The notes under the pieces: model-generated
What the model was told of the DNA's origin: nothing
Databases searched by the model: none
The model's input: the letters and a program-made list of their open reading frames with translations, nothing else
Assembly (NCBI GenBank): GCA_002428325.1
Contig: DIVR01000077.1
Span: 1-56,332, forward strand
Source of the DNA: a bacterium UBP4_UBA6127
GTDB taxonomy: Bacteria; UBP4; UBA4092
Direction: 5' to 3'
DNA length: 56,332 nucleotides
Shown: positions 33,993 through 43,155 of the stretch, in pieces
Numbering within the stretch: the stretch's first letter is position 1
Layout of the letters: each line of letters starts with the position of its first letter
Made by a program: the position numbers and the translations under genes

Positions 33993-36002
33993 ATGCCATA
34001 TCCGACCGGGAAAAATATTTTCATTATATTATTTATCACTCTATTGACCCTTATATCCAGCCAGACCTTGGCTCTGGGAGTAGATACTGCATCTTTAAAG
34101 GAACCTAAGGTCTATTCAGCCTTCCAAGCACCTCTATTGGTAAATGACTTCAGCCTGGAGACAGGGTATCGTCAGGTCAGGGTAAGCTGGACAAATTCCA
34201 CTGTTCCCGAATATGTTGCCACCCGGATTATGAGAAAAGAGGGCAGTGCATCAAGCTCTACCACGGATGGAGTTCTGTTATATGAAGGGAATGGGACCTA
34301 TTGTGTGGACAGTAATTTGGCCAATGGGATAACTTATTATTATACGGCCTACCTCCGGGATACGAGCCAATACTATGCAGAGGGAACCAGCCTGAGGGTT
34401 ACCCTTTCCCCGGCGCCAGTCAACCAGTTTACCGCCATGCCTAAAGGAACCTCCGTGATATTAAGCTGGAACAATCCCCACCAGGAGGATTATCTGGCAA
34501 CATTGGTTGTGCGAAGGACGGATCGATATCCTGCCAGCCCGACTGATGGGGAAGTTGTCTATTGGTATAACGGGAATTCCTGTGAAGATAAAAATAAGGT
34601 CATGGGCCAGACTTATTACTATGCCGCTTATGCCCATGACACCCAATACATATTTGCTCCTTCAGCAAAAGACCAGATAACTTTTGGGGATACCATTCCC
34701 CCTGATTCAGTGACCGTTCTTTCTGTTTTACCAGGCGATCAAAAAGTAAATTTGGCGTGGACTCCCCCGGAGGATATCGATTATGTATCCACCTTGATTT
34801 GCCGAAGGGATGACCGATATTCTTTTTATCCGGGAGATGGGGATGTCGCATACTGGTATAACGGGACGCAATATACAGACCAGCCGTTAGTTAATGGGAA
34901 AACTTATTACTATACTTTCTATGCCCAGGACAAAAATATGAATTTTTCGTCAGGATGGCAGGAATCTGTTTATCTGGACAGCTGGCAGAATCGAATGAGT
35001 GATTTTGATGTGGCTGCCGATACATCCAACTGGGCCTATGAACCGGTTGAAGGAATTACCGGGATGCCGGGTGTGTCCTGGAACTCTCTTTATGCTGAGC
35101 ATACCGGCTTAATGAAAATAAGCTTCTCAGGAGAAACAGAAGGAATCAAAATGACCGGGTTGGGAAGAGTAAACTCCAATTATTCAACTGGTTGGGTCAA
35201 TCTGAAGATAACCTTTAGGGAAGATTCGACTAATGATAACATGGAAATCCTGCCGGTGGGGTTGTTTTTCAGCAATCCAACCAGTTGGGAACTTAGAGGG
35301 GTCGGGGCCTCCTGGACAGGAGAAAATCAGAGTTTAAAAGGGAGCTGGCATACATGGGAAACCTGGATGGAATCAAGAAACTATTTAACTCAGCCTCAAC
35401 TGATTCTGAAAAACAACGGACATCCGGGAACCCTCTATATTGATTCTGTGGAATTGAACCATGTCCCGGCTCCGGCATTCTCCATAGCCACTTCTTATTC
35501 CTATGAATATGGGGATTTCTCTCCAGCAGAGGATACGGCCCAATGGGGGTTTGAAACCCTGGATGAAACCACTGGCGGTATGCCGGAGATATCCATTATC
35601 AATACCAATGACCATCGATCTTATGATGCGCTTCTTTTAACCTTTACCGGTCCCGATCAGGGGTTGAAGATGACCAGCAAGACCCTTTTTGATACCCAGC
35701 CATCCGCTCCTCTATATTTATACTACATGGCAAAAACAACAGTCGAGGATACCACCTATTTCGGACTAGATATCGGTGGATTTCTTTATTCTGAGGACAG
35801 TAGTGACCCGGAGCTTTATGAAATCGGGGGAAGATATGATATTGGATTTTCCGGTACCGGCTGGGACGAACGAATGATCTATCTGAATCCATTGGCAGGG
35901 CACACCCAGGGCCGGATTCAAATGATCATCCGAAATCATGATTATTACCCTTTCCAGGTATTACTGGATAATTTCAGTTTCCATTCTTTAGCAGAGAATT
36001 AA
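33993..36002 (+). CDS. secreted protein with three FN3-like modules and two C-terminal beta-sandwich repeats
   Basis: 669 residues; AAGGAGA before the ATG. Signal peptide about 1-29 (IFIILFITLLTLISSQTLALG). Three related FN3-like modules (about 45-125, 133-225, 233-325) each contain 'V.LSW..P....YLATLVVRR' and '.DGEV.YWYNG...D...V.G.TYYYA.YA.D'. Two homologous C-terminal domains (about 338-500 and 508-669) begin with FDVAADTSNWAYEPVEGITG and FSPAEDTAQWGFETLDETTG and look like carbohydrate-binding jelly rolls. An extracellular binding role is likely. Own promoter and terminator. Confidence 0.8.
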   Translation: MPYPTGKNIFIILFITLLTLISSQTLALGVDTASLKEPKVYSAFQAPLLVNDFSLETGYRQVRVSWTNSTVPEYVATRIMRKEGSASSSTTDGVLLYEGNGTYCVDSNLANGITYYYTAYLRDTSQYYAEGTSLRVTLSPAPVNQFTAMPKGTSVILSWNNPHQEDYLATLVVRRTDRYPASPTDGEVVYWYNGNSCEDKNKVMGQTYYYAAYAHDTQYIFAPSAKDQITFGDTIPPDSVTVLSVLPGDQKVNLAWTPPEDIDYVSTLICRRDDRYSFYPGDGDVAYWYNGTQYTDQPLVNGKTYYYTFYAQDKNMNFSSGWQESVYLDSWQNRMSDFDVAADTSNWAYEPVEGITGMPGVSWNSLYAEHTGLMKISFSGETEGIKMTGLGRVNSNYSTGWVNLKITFREDSTNDNMEILPVGLFFSNPTSWELRGVGASWTGENQSLKGSWHTWETWMESRNYLTQPQLILKNNGHPGTLYIDSVELNHVPAPAFSIATSYSYEYGDFSPAEDTAQWGFETLDETTGGMPEISIINTNDHRSYDALLLTFTGPDQGLKMTSKTLFDTQPSAPLYLYYMAKTTVEDTTYFGLDIGGFLYSEDSSDPELYEIGGRYDIGFSGTGWDERMIYLNPLAGHTQGRIQMIIRNHDYYPFQVLLDNFSFHSLAEN

Positions 36003-36035
36003 CAAAACCGATTGGATATCGAAAGAAAACAGAAA

Positions 36036-36065
36036 AGAGAACTTCGATAAGAAGTTCTCTTTTTC
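36036..36065. terminator. bidirectional terminator between FN3 and GT2 genes
   Basis: Arms AGAGAACTTC (36036-36045) and GAAGTTCTCT (36051-36060). T-runs follow on both strands, serving the convergent genes on each side. Confidence 0.85.
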
Positions 36066-36078
36066 TTGGCAGGGTTCA

Positions 36079-36795
36079 TTAATCAAAATAGTGATGGTCC
36101 CGATAAAAATAGCTGTCATCTTTGGAGTGGAGCATAGTATTGGCAAACATTTTTATCATCTTCCAATACCCCAGTTTCTGGAATCTCCGGTTATCCGTCG
36201 CAAAATAACGGGATAGTACGCCAAAATGTTTTCTGGCGACTTGTTTTGAAAGGAAATAATCTTCTGAGAAATGGACTTTTTCATTAAATCCGCCGAGTTC
36301 TTCAAATCGGGCTCTTTCAAAAAACATAAAAGCACCGACTGAAAAAGGGCTGATATACCTGGAACACCGGATAATCAGATTGGTCAGGCAATAGAGGCAA
36401 TGGTCTTTCCAGTTACCTTCATTACAATAGAGTTTCGCCGTCAGGCAATGGAGATTCCGAGCTTTCATCTTTTCCAGCCCCTTACGAATCATATCCTTAT
36501 CAATCAATTCAATATCCGCATCACAGAATAGAAGATACCGGCTGGAAGCCAGTTTTGCCCCCCGGTTTCGGCTGATGGAGGGAAGCCCTCCATGGATTAC
36601 TTCCACCGGGATTCGGTCGGCATAAGACAAAAAGACTTCCCGGGTCTGGTCCGTGGAATCCGCATCCCCCAGAATAACTTTGGTCTGGTGAATCTGTTTA
36701 TAATCCTGCCGGAGGATACTCTCCATTAAGATGGGAATATTAATTTCTTCATTTTTTGCCGGGATTATAATAGTCAGTTCATCGTTAAGTGCCAT
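36079..36795 (-). CDS. family 2 glycosyltransferase
   Basis: 238 residues. GT-A fold signature: ELTIIIPAKNEEINIPILMESIL at the N-terminus, then ILGDADSTDQTREVF, ISRNRGAKLASSRYLLFCDADIEL with the DAD metal-binding motif, and HFSEDYFLSKQVARK with the ED that supplies the catalytic base region. It transfers a sugar from a nucleotide donor, probably in the cytoplasm for lipopolysaccharide or another envelope glycan. Family length is normal. No good ribosome binding site precedes the ATG at 36795. It is 116 bp downstream of the LpxL-like gene on the same strand, supporting an envelope role. Confidence 0.85.
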   Translation of the reverse strand: MALNDELTIIIPAKNEEINIPILMESILRQDYKQIHQTKVILGDADSTDQTREVFLSYADRIPVEVIHGGLPSISRNRGAKLASSRYLLFCDADIELIDKDMIRKGLEKMKARNLHCLTAKLYCNEGNWKDHCLYCLTNLIIRCSRYISPFSVGAFMFFERARFEELGGFNEKVHFSEDYFLSKQVARKHFGVLSRYFATDNRRFQKLGYWKMIKMFANTMLHSKDDSYFYRDHHYFD

Positions 36796-36911
36796 ACTAT
36801 GAAAAATAACATAGCTTGCATAATTGATATAGCCCCTTCCATCTCAGATGAAAGGGGCTGTCAATTAAAACTTGTTCTTTTTCTCTTGAGGAGGGTAAAT
36901 CAGAAGGCTTT

Positions 36912-37934
36912 TTATTTTGGGGAAGGCTGGTTACGCCATCGTTTGTGAAACCAAAAATACTGGTCGGGAGCTTTATGGATATAGGCTTCCAGGGATTGGT
37001 TGGTTGCCTGGGTCAGCCGGAGGATTTCCTCTTCTTCGGGTTGGGTAAGGTCTGGATAAAGAGGTTTTTGCAGGAAGACCTCATAGCTGCCCGGAGTATT
37101 TCCCCTGAGAATATAAACAGGTAAAATCGGGCTGCCTGATTTCACAGCGCAATAAGCAGGACCCAAAAAGGTGCTGGCCGGCTTACCCAGAAAAGGGATA
37201 TAAGTGCCTCGGACCCCGGCATCCTGGTCAATCAGGAATCCCACCACTGCATTATTTTGCAGGGCTTCCAGAACCGGACGGATGGAATATTTGGTATGGA
37301 TCATCTTAATATGATGGGCGCCCCGGATATCATTGACCCAGGCATCTACCGATTTATCATGAAGCGGCCGGGAATAGGCATAACTTTCATATCCCTGATA
37401 AGCAATCAAGGCTGTGGCAATTTCCCAGTTTCCCAGGTGGCCAGAGGTGAAGACCAGTCCTTTCCCTTCCTTCATGAGCTGCTGGAATATCTCGATATCA
37501 TGAATCTTAACCATCCGGTTTAATTCCGCTTCATCCTGTTTAGCCATCCTGATAAACTCAAATATCATTAAGGCAAAATGCTGATAGGTCTTCCGGGCAA
37601 TGGTCTTCAACTGGATATCTGAATATTGGGACCCGAAACAATTCTGAAGATTCTCTTCCACCACTCTTCGGCGCAGTTTCAAGATGGAATAACACAGAAA
37701 GGCTATTCCCTGAGCCAGAACCCGGCAGACGCAATAAGGAATAATCTGTATGAAAAAGGCAAAAATCCGAACAATGATACCAACCATGCCCAATAATTTA
37801 ACACAGGAGACTCTGATACTGAAATGAGGCTGCTTTGAGGTAATATCAAAGGGGTTCCAATCAAGAATTTGAATCTTTTGGAAAAGAGTTTCCGGTAAAC
37901 CATGCTTATCCCGGGATTTCTTACCCTTCCCCAA
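36912..37934 (-). CDS. lipid A biosynthesis (LpxL/HtrB-like) acyltransferase
   Basis: 340 residues. The catalytic H-x4-E motif is HLGNWE, within GLVFTSGHLGNWEIA; also VGFLIDQDAGVRGTYIPFLGKPAS, GPAYCAVKSGSPILPVYILR and FWFHKRW at the C-terminus, all LpxL family blocks. An N-terminal membrane helix (VGIIVRIFAFFIQIIPYCV) precedes them. These enzymes add a secondary acyl chain to lipid A or a similar glycolipid at the inner membrane, indicating an LPS-type outer membrane. The long frame starts at a TTG (37934) with GAGG upstream; the ATG at 37787 fits the family start better but has a weak binding site, so about 50 N-terminal residues are uncertain. Confidence 0.88.
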   Translation of the reverse strand: MGKGKKSRDKHGLPETLFQKIQILDWNPFDITSKQPHFSIRVSCVKLLGMVGIIVRIFAFFIQIIPYCVCRVLAQGIAFLCYSILKLRRRVVEENLQNCFGSQYSDIQLKTIARKTYQHFALMIFEFIRMAKQDEAELNRMVKIHDIEIFQQLMKEGKGLVFTSGHLGNWEIATALIAYQGYESYAYSRPLHDKSVDAWVNDIRGAHHIKMIHTKYSIRPVLEALQNNAVVGFLIDQDAGVRGTYIPFLGKPASTFLGPAYCAVKSGSPILPVYILRGNTPGSYEVFLQKPLYPDLTQPEEEEILRLTQATNQSLEAYIHKAPDQYFWFHKRWRNQPSPK

Positions 37935-38184
37935 TACCTAACCTCTTTAATTAGAGTTATTGAGGATATTTACCTGGGAAGTTACCTTGAGATTCCCCGG
38001 GGGCTATGTTAATATTTTAAACTGGTTCTTTAGGGTTTTATAGGGCTTAGGAACCCTGATTATTATGGTTTAGAACGATGATGAGGGCCAGAGGAATACC
38101 TCCAGAACGAGTAGTTCGCTCTAAAAAACCTCTCATAATGTAATACCAATCCTATTTAATTATATATATAAAAAGGAGAACTTT

Positions 38185-40389
38185 ATGCGTTATGAAGTAC
38201 TATCTGGCATCATAGCCCTGCTTTCGCTGGGATATGTCGCCTACCTGGTTATCTGGCTGAAAAAGCAGGATACAGGTACGGAAAAAATGAAAGAGATCGC
38301 CAGTGCGATCCGTGAAGGCGCGAACGCTTTCGTCAAACGTCAGTACACCACCATTGCCATCCTGGCAGTAGTGGCAGGTGCCGCGATTTTACTTGCCTAC
38401 GGCATCTTTAAAAAAGATGGGGGTTGGAACATCGGATTATACATCTCGATTTCCTTCTGGTTTGGCGCTCTTTGTTCCGGAATTGCCGGTATTGTCGGCA
38501 TGTTAACAGCCGTCCGTTCCAATATTCGGACAGCTTCCGCTGCCAGCCGTGGAATGTCCCCGGCCTTAGTTACCGCATTACGCGGGGGTGCCATTTCCGG
38601 GGTCACCGTGGTTTCCATGAGTTTACTGGGAATTTCTTTCTTATATTACGTCTGTGATGTGATTTTACTGGTTCCTGCAGAGAATATTCCTTCCTTGATT
38701 ATCGGTTACGGTTTCGGCGCCAGCTTTGTGGCTTTATTTGCCCAATTAGGCGGCGGTATCTTCACCAAAGCGGCTGATGTTGGCGCTGACTTGGTAGGAA
38801 AAGTCGAAGCCGGTATCCCGGAAGATGACCCCCGGAACCCGGCGGTCATCGCTGACCTGGTCGGTGATAACGTGGGTGACTGCGCTGGCCGTGGGGCTGA
38901 CCTTTTCGAATCTACTGCTGCTGAAAATATCGGTGCCATGATTCTCGGTGCCGGGATTTACGCCATCCTGACCAAAATCGATCCGACGGCTACTTCAACC
39001 AAATATATCGCCTGGATTGTTTTCCCGTTGGTTGCCCGTGCTTTCGGTCTGATTGCCTCCATCATCGGGATTGAATCGGTTCGTCCCAGAGAAAGCGCAA
39101 AAGACCCAATGCAATCTCTGAACTTTGGTTATTATGTAACAGCCATTTTCGGCGCTATTGGCTTCTTTATTGCCACCAAATGGCTTTTGGCTCCTTCCAT
39201 GGCTCCCGGCGCTTATATTTACCTCTTCTACGCCGGAATGGTCGGTATTCTGCTGAGTGTTGTGTTCCTTTTCATTACCCAGTATTACACTGAAATCAAA
39301 TATCGCCCAGTACAGGAAATTGTTGAAGGGTCCAAGACTGGCCACGGCACTAACATTATTGCCGGACTCGGTGTTGCTTATGAATGCACCGCTGTCCCCA
39401 TTATTGCTATTGCTGCCGCTCTTGGCACTTCTTACTGGCTGGGAATCAAGGCGAATGTTGTTACCTCCGATATGTTTGCCCAGGCTCAGGCCACCGGGCT
39501 TATGTCTGCGACACTTCCTGTCAATTTCAATCTTTACATAAATGGTATTTTTGGAACCGCCATCGCCACCATGGGTATGCTGGCCACCTGCGGCTACATT
39601 CTTGCCATGGATACCTTCGGCCCGATTACAGATAACGCCGGTGGTATTGTGGAAATGTCCGGCGCTCCGGAAGAAATTCGGAAAAACACCGATCGGTTGG
39701 ATGCAGTCGGTAATACCACCAAGGCCCTGACCAAAGGTTATGCCGTTGGTTCTGCTGCTTTAGCTGCCTTCCTGCTCTTCTCCGCTTACATTGAAGATAC
39801 CAATAAACTTCTGGAAGCGGCTGGCAAGGAAGTTATCCATTCGGTCAATATGAATAACATCACCACCTTTATCGGCGCCATGCTGGGTGCCATGCTGGTT
39901 TTCCTCTTCAGCGCTTTTGCTATCCGTGCTGTCGGTAAAGCGGCTCAGACCATCATTCAGAATGTCCGGGAACAGTTCAAAAATAACCCGGGTATCATGA
40001 AAGGCACTTCCAAACCGGATTATGCAGCTTGCGTTAACGTTGCGACCAAAGGTGCCCTGAAACAGATGATCAAACCCGGACTTATTGTTATCGTGGTTCC
40101 TATCCTTATCGGCTACTTCCTGAAAGCGGAAGCAGTGGCTGCCATGTTAATGGTCGGTACCATTACCGGTGTCCTCATGGGCCTGGTTATGAATAACGGC
40201 GGCGGCGCCTGGGACAATGCCAAGAAATACTTTGAAATCAATGGCATGAAGGGTACTGAAGCCCACAAAGCAGCGGTAACCGGTGATACGGTCGGCGATC
40301 CTTTCAAGGATACCGCGGGTCCGTCTCTCCACGTCTTTGTGAAGCTTCTGGCTACACTGACTCTGGCTCTCGCAGCCCTGTTTATCTAA
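38185..40389 (+). CDS. hppA: membrane-bound proton-translocating pyrophosphatase
   Basis: 734 residues, normal for the family, with about 16 membrane helices. PPi-binding motifs are complete: GGGIFTKAADVGADLVGKVE, DDPRNPAVIADLVGDNVGDCAGRGADL, DNAGGIVEMSG and TVGDPFKDTAGPSLHVFVKLL. At the K+-dependence position it has Lys513 with Thr516 (GNTTKALTKG), where K+-dependent enzymes have Ala and Gly; this predicts the K+-independent, H+-pumping class. It couples pyrophosphate hydrolysis to an ion gradient, saving energy. Strong AAAGGAGAA site. Codon usage is richer in GC-ending codons than its neighbours, as expected for a highly expressed gene. Confidence 0.97.
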   Translation: MRYEVLSGIIALLSLGYVAYLVIWLKKQDTGTEKMKEIASAIREGANAFVKRQYTTIAILAVVAGAAILLAYGIFKKDGGWNIGLYISISFWFGALCSGIAGIVGMLTAVRSNIRTASAASRGMSPALVTALRGGAISGVTVVSMSLLGISFLYYVCDVILLVPAENIPSLIIGYGFGASFVALFAQLGGGIFTKAADVGADLVGKVEAGIPEDDPRNPAVIADLVGDNVGDCAGRGADLFESTAAENIGAMILGAGIYAILTKIDPTATSTKYIAWIVFPLVARAFGLIASIIGIESVRPRESAKDPMQSLNFGYYVTAIFGAIGFFIATKWLLAPSMAPGAYIYLFYAGMVGILLSVVFLFITQYYTEIKYRPVQEIVEGSKTGHGTNIIAGLGVAYECTAVPIIAIAAALGTSYWLGIKANVVTSDMFAQAQATGLMSATLPVNFNLYINGIFGTAIATMGMLATCGYILAMDTFGPITDNAGGIVEMSGAPEEIRKNTDRLDAVGNTTKALTKGYAVGSAALAAFLLFSAYIEDTNKLLEAAGKEVIHSVNMNNITTFIGAMLGAMLVFLFSAFAIRAVGKAAQTIIQNVREQFKNNPGIMKGTSKPDYAACVNVATKGALKQMIKPGLIVIVVPILIGYFLKAEAVAAMLMVGTITGVLMGLVMNNGGGAWDNAKKYFEINGMKGTEAHKAAVTGDTVGDPFKDTAGPSLHVFVKLLATLTLALAALFI

Positions 40390-40424
40390 TTCAAATTAAA
40401 TAAACAGACGTTTTAGAAACCCCA

Positions 40425-40464
40425 CAGGGGATACGGTTTAACGGCCGTATCCCCTGTTTTTTTT
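40425..40464 (+). terminator. Rho-independent terminator of hppA
   Basis: Perfect 12-bp arms CAGGGGATACGG (40425-40436) and CCGTATCCCCTG (40445-40456), followed by eight T. Confidence 0.92.
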
Positions 40465-40573
40465 GTTATTGATAGCTTAACTTTGGATAGTCATTAGGAT
40501 AAATAATAAAGGGAGAGTAATTGAACTATCTTATTATTGACTTTCTTTATGAGACCTGTTTCCGGAAGGGAAT

Positions 40574-41791
40574 TTATTTCTTAATATATGCGTTCTGTGT
40601 ACTTTGCATCCAAATATAAAGCCGAACCATCCTCATATTAAAGATGTATTCACCTTTAGAATCTCCGGGACGGATGACTTTCAAACCTTTCATTTTTCTG
40701 AAGAAGTTATCCACCTTTTTCTTTTCTCTTTCAGTTAACCCTGAAGAAATTTCGGACCTATTAAAAGACATAATATCAGGTCCCATTTTAGCGATTTTAT
40801 TAAGGATAGATTTGTAATCCTCGCTTCGTAAGGCTTTATAGACCTGCTGATCAACATATTTTTTCCCGACTTCTTCCGCCGCAGTAAAAATGGCCCTGAA
40901 AGCATCATCTTTATCTATTTCACCATCGGTATCAAGCCAATATGCACAATCTCCAACTAAATGCATGATTTTGGGAAATCCCGCTGAAAAATGGGTAAGC
41001 AAATCCATCGCTTCTTTAGTGACTGTCATTTTTTCTGAGTTAAAAGATCGGGTAAAGAATTCCTCCATTTCATCGCTATTCATTGAATCAATCTGAATGA
41101 CATCGAAAATCCGGTCAATAGGTTGATGCTTTTGAATCATCTCGCGTCTTTTTTCTTCGACCCCACATAACATTAAGAGTAAAGGAACTGGTTTTTGTGA
41201 AAGGGCATTTTGATCGACTAATCCTTTGATGAAATGGGAAAATTGAGGACTTGAAGTAATTCCATTTATCTCGTCTAAAACCAGGAAAATCCCTTTTATT
41301 CCAGAATCTTTAAGCCGGTTATAGGTTTCACCCAGGAATTCCAGCATTTGATGGGGTGTAGAAAGTTGGACTGAATCTTGTTTGATTTTTTCTAAGTTAA
41401 TCTTGATACCAAAAAGTTCCTGCTGGCCAACATATTTAGCCAGCCAATTTCTGATTTTTTCCGAACGATTTGGATCATAAACACCTGCCCGTAGGGTAGC
41501 GCTGACAATGCTGGTAGCCAGACCAGAAAGGCCCTCCACCCCACCCAGGGGAGCATAGATACCTAATAATCCTTGTTTTAATTCGGCGACTGACTGAACA
41601 AACCCAGCAATAGAACTTTTTCCTATCCCATACTCACCTTGAATGAAAATAGAAACAGGTTTCCCGTTAGCAACTTGGGCTACACCCCGCTGTAAGATAC
41701 GGTTAATTTGTTCTGAACGCCCAACGAAAAACTCAACAGGCACTGGTTGACCAGGATAGAAAGGGCTTTTGGCTTTTAACTGGGTGGACAT
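40574..41791 (-). CDS. AAA ATPase (ORC/Cdc6-like AAA_16 type)
   Basis: 405 residues. FFVGRSEQINRI opens an AAA_16-type domain; Walker A is GEYGIGKSS (52-60) and Walker B is FLVLDE. The region FTRSFNSEKMTVTKEAMDLLTHFSAGFPKIMHLVGD is the sensor-2/lid helix. A C-terminal winged-helix-like segment follows (RSEDYKSILNKIAKMGPDIMSFNRSEISSGLTEREKKKVDNFFRKMK), as in archaeal-type ATPases that bind DNA. Its partner is not adjacent: genes on both sides have separate functions and terminators. Function unknown; a signalling or DNA-associated STAND-like role is possible. Confidence 0.8.
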   Translation of the reverse strand: MSTQLKAKSPFYPGQPVPVEFFVGRSEQINRILQRGVAQVANGKPVSIFIQGEYGIGKSSIAGFVQSVAELKQGLLGIYAPLGGVEGLSGLATSIVSATLRAGVYDPNRSEKIRNWLAKYVGQQELFGIKINLEKIKQDSVQLSTPHQMLEFLGETYNRLKDSGIKGIFLVLDEINGITSSPQFSHFIKGLVDQNALSQKPVPLLLMLCGVEEKRREMIQKHQPIDRIFDVIQIDSMNSDEMEEFFTRSFNSEKMTVTKEAMDLLTHFSAGFPKIMHLVGDCAYWLDTDGEIDKDDAFRAIFTAAEEVGKKYVDQQVYKALRSEDYKSILNKIAKMGPDIMSFNRSEISSGLTEREKKKVDNFFRKMKGLKVIRPGDSKGEYIFNMRMVRLYIWMQSTQNAYIKK

Positions 41792-41861
41792 AACCTGACT
41801 ACCTCTATTCTAGTTTTTATTAGTATAAAGCTTACATCCAAAAAGAGTAAAGCCTGATTAG

Positions 41862-43109
41862 TTAATTTCCACCCTTGATTTCCCAATCCTGGGGGATATG
41901 GATGACAGCTTCATCTCCCGGGCTGCCCAGAGAAACAAAGATGGAATATTGGCAGGCATGATAGTCGTAGGCGGTTTCTTCAGTGATAGGGTCTCGATAG
42001 ATGCCGGGGGATAAGAGGTATTTCCCCTGTTGCAGAGTGAACTGGGGGTAATGGACCCGCCAACGGCCTTTACCCTGGACAGTACCTGTTTCTATTTTTC
42101 GTATCTGGGTATTGGACCCATTCAGGTAGATGCCGTCTTCATTAGCCCAGCCCAGCCCAAAGATGGGATTTTCCACCGGTTGCGAGGCTTCATATTCTAT
42201 CTCAATGGTCAGAGGGTCCCCCGGGTCAAAGAGGTATTTTTCTTCGCCCTTACCATTCAGGATACGGACCTGGGTGATTTTGATTTCTCCGGTTCCGCTT
42301 CGATATCCCACTTTCCGGGTCGGGATAATCTGGACTTCAGCGTATTGCCGGGCCAGCGCCATTCGCTGTTCCATGATTTTCTCATAATAGACTTTGACTG
42401 TGGCTTTGGCTTTGTCATCTATCAGGATATGCCCGTTTTTAATCAGGATAGCCCGTTGGCAGGTTTTCTCCACCATCCCCAAATCATGGGAGACCAGGAT
42501 AATGGTTTTCCCTTCCCGCTGGAATTCTTTGATTTTCTCAATGCATTTTTGCTGGAAAGCGCCATCTCCCACCGCCAGGACTTCATCCACTAGCAGCACC
42601 TCCGGCTCGATATGGACAGCGATAGAGAACCCCAGCCTTACAAACATCCCGGAGGAATAATGTTTGATAGGGCTGTCGATAAAAGGCCTTAATTCGGCAA
42701 AATCGATTATCTCCTCCATCTTTTCATCCAAAACTTTCTGGGAGATGCCCAAGATGGAACCATTGAGGTAGATATTTTCTCTTCCGGTCAGGTCAGGATG
42801 GAACCCGGCTCCCAGTTCAAGAAGGGCTGCGATCTTGCCATTGACTTTGATTTCCCCGGTGGTAGGCGGGGTAATCCCCAATATCAGTTTTAAAAGGGTG
42901 CTTTTCCCGGAGCCATTATCCCCGATAATGCCAAGGGTCTGGCCTTTGGGAATTTCAAAAGAGATATCATCCAAAGCCACCAGGGATTTGGTTTTCATCC
43001 TCTTCCAAAAAAAAAGGCTTTTCAGGAAAAGTTCCCGAATAGTGGAATAATGCTCCTCTTGGAGATTAAAGGCTTTGGTTACATGTTGGACACTGACAGC
43101 AGAATTCAT
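41862..43109 (-). CDS. wzt: polysaccharide ABC exporter ATPase (Wzt type) with C-terminal sugar-recognition domain
   Basis: 415 residues. ATPase domain 1-240 with Walker A GDNGSGKST (63-71), ALLELGAGFHPDLTGRENIYLNG (a Wzt/TagH hallmark), signature YSSGM, Walker B VLLVDEVLAVGD and switch VSHDL. Residues about 265-410 are the Wzt C-terminal beta-sandwich (ITQVRILNGKGEEKYLFDPGDPLTIEIEY, GLGWANEDGIYLNGSNTQI), which reads the end modification of the O-antigen chain before export. The membrane partner Wzm is not in the window. A radical SAM-SPASM gene lies 46 bp upstream in the same direction, so the two probably belong to one polysaccharide operon. Confidence 0.92.
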   Translation of the reverse strand: MNSAVSVQHVTKAFNLQEEHYSTIRELFLKSLFFWKRMKTKSLVALDDISFEIPKGQTLGIIGDNGSGKSTLLKLILGITPPTTGEIKVNGKIAALLELGAGFHPDLTGRENIYLNGSILGISQKVLDEKMEEIIDFAELRPFIDSPIKHYSSGMFVRLGFSIAVHIEPEVLLVDEVLAVGDGAFQQKCIEKIKEFQREGKTIILVSHDLGMVEKTCQRAILIKNGHILIDDKAKATVKVYYEKIMEQRMALARQYAEVQIIPTRKVGYRSGTGEIKITQVRILNGKGEEKYLFDPGDPLTIEIEYEASQPVENPIFGLGWANEDGIYLNGSNTQIRKIETGTVQGKGRWRVHYPQFTLQQGKYLLSPGIYRDPITEETAYDYHACQYSIFVSLGSPGDEAVIHIPQDWEIKGGN

Positions 43110-43155
43110 GGAATTATTATACTTCAGAAAAGGGAATCAAGCCCGGGACGAAGTG

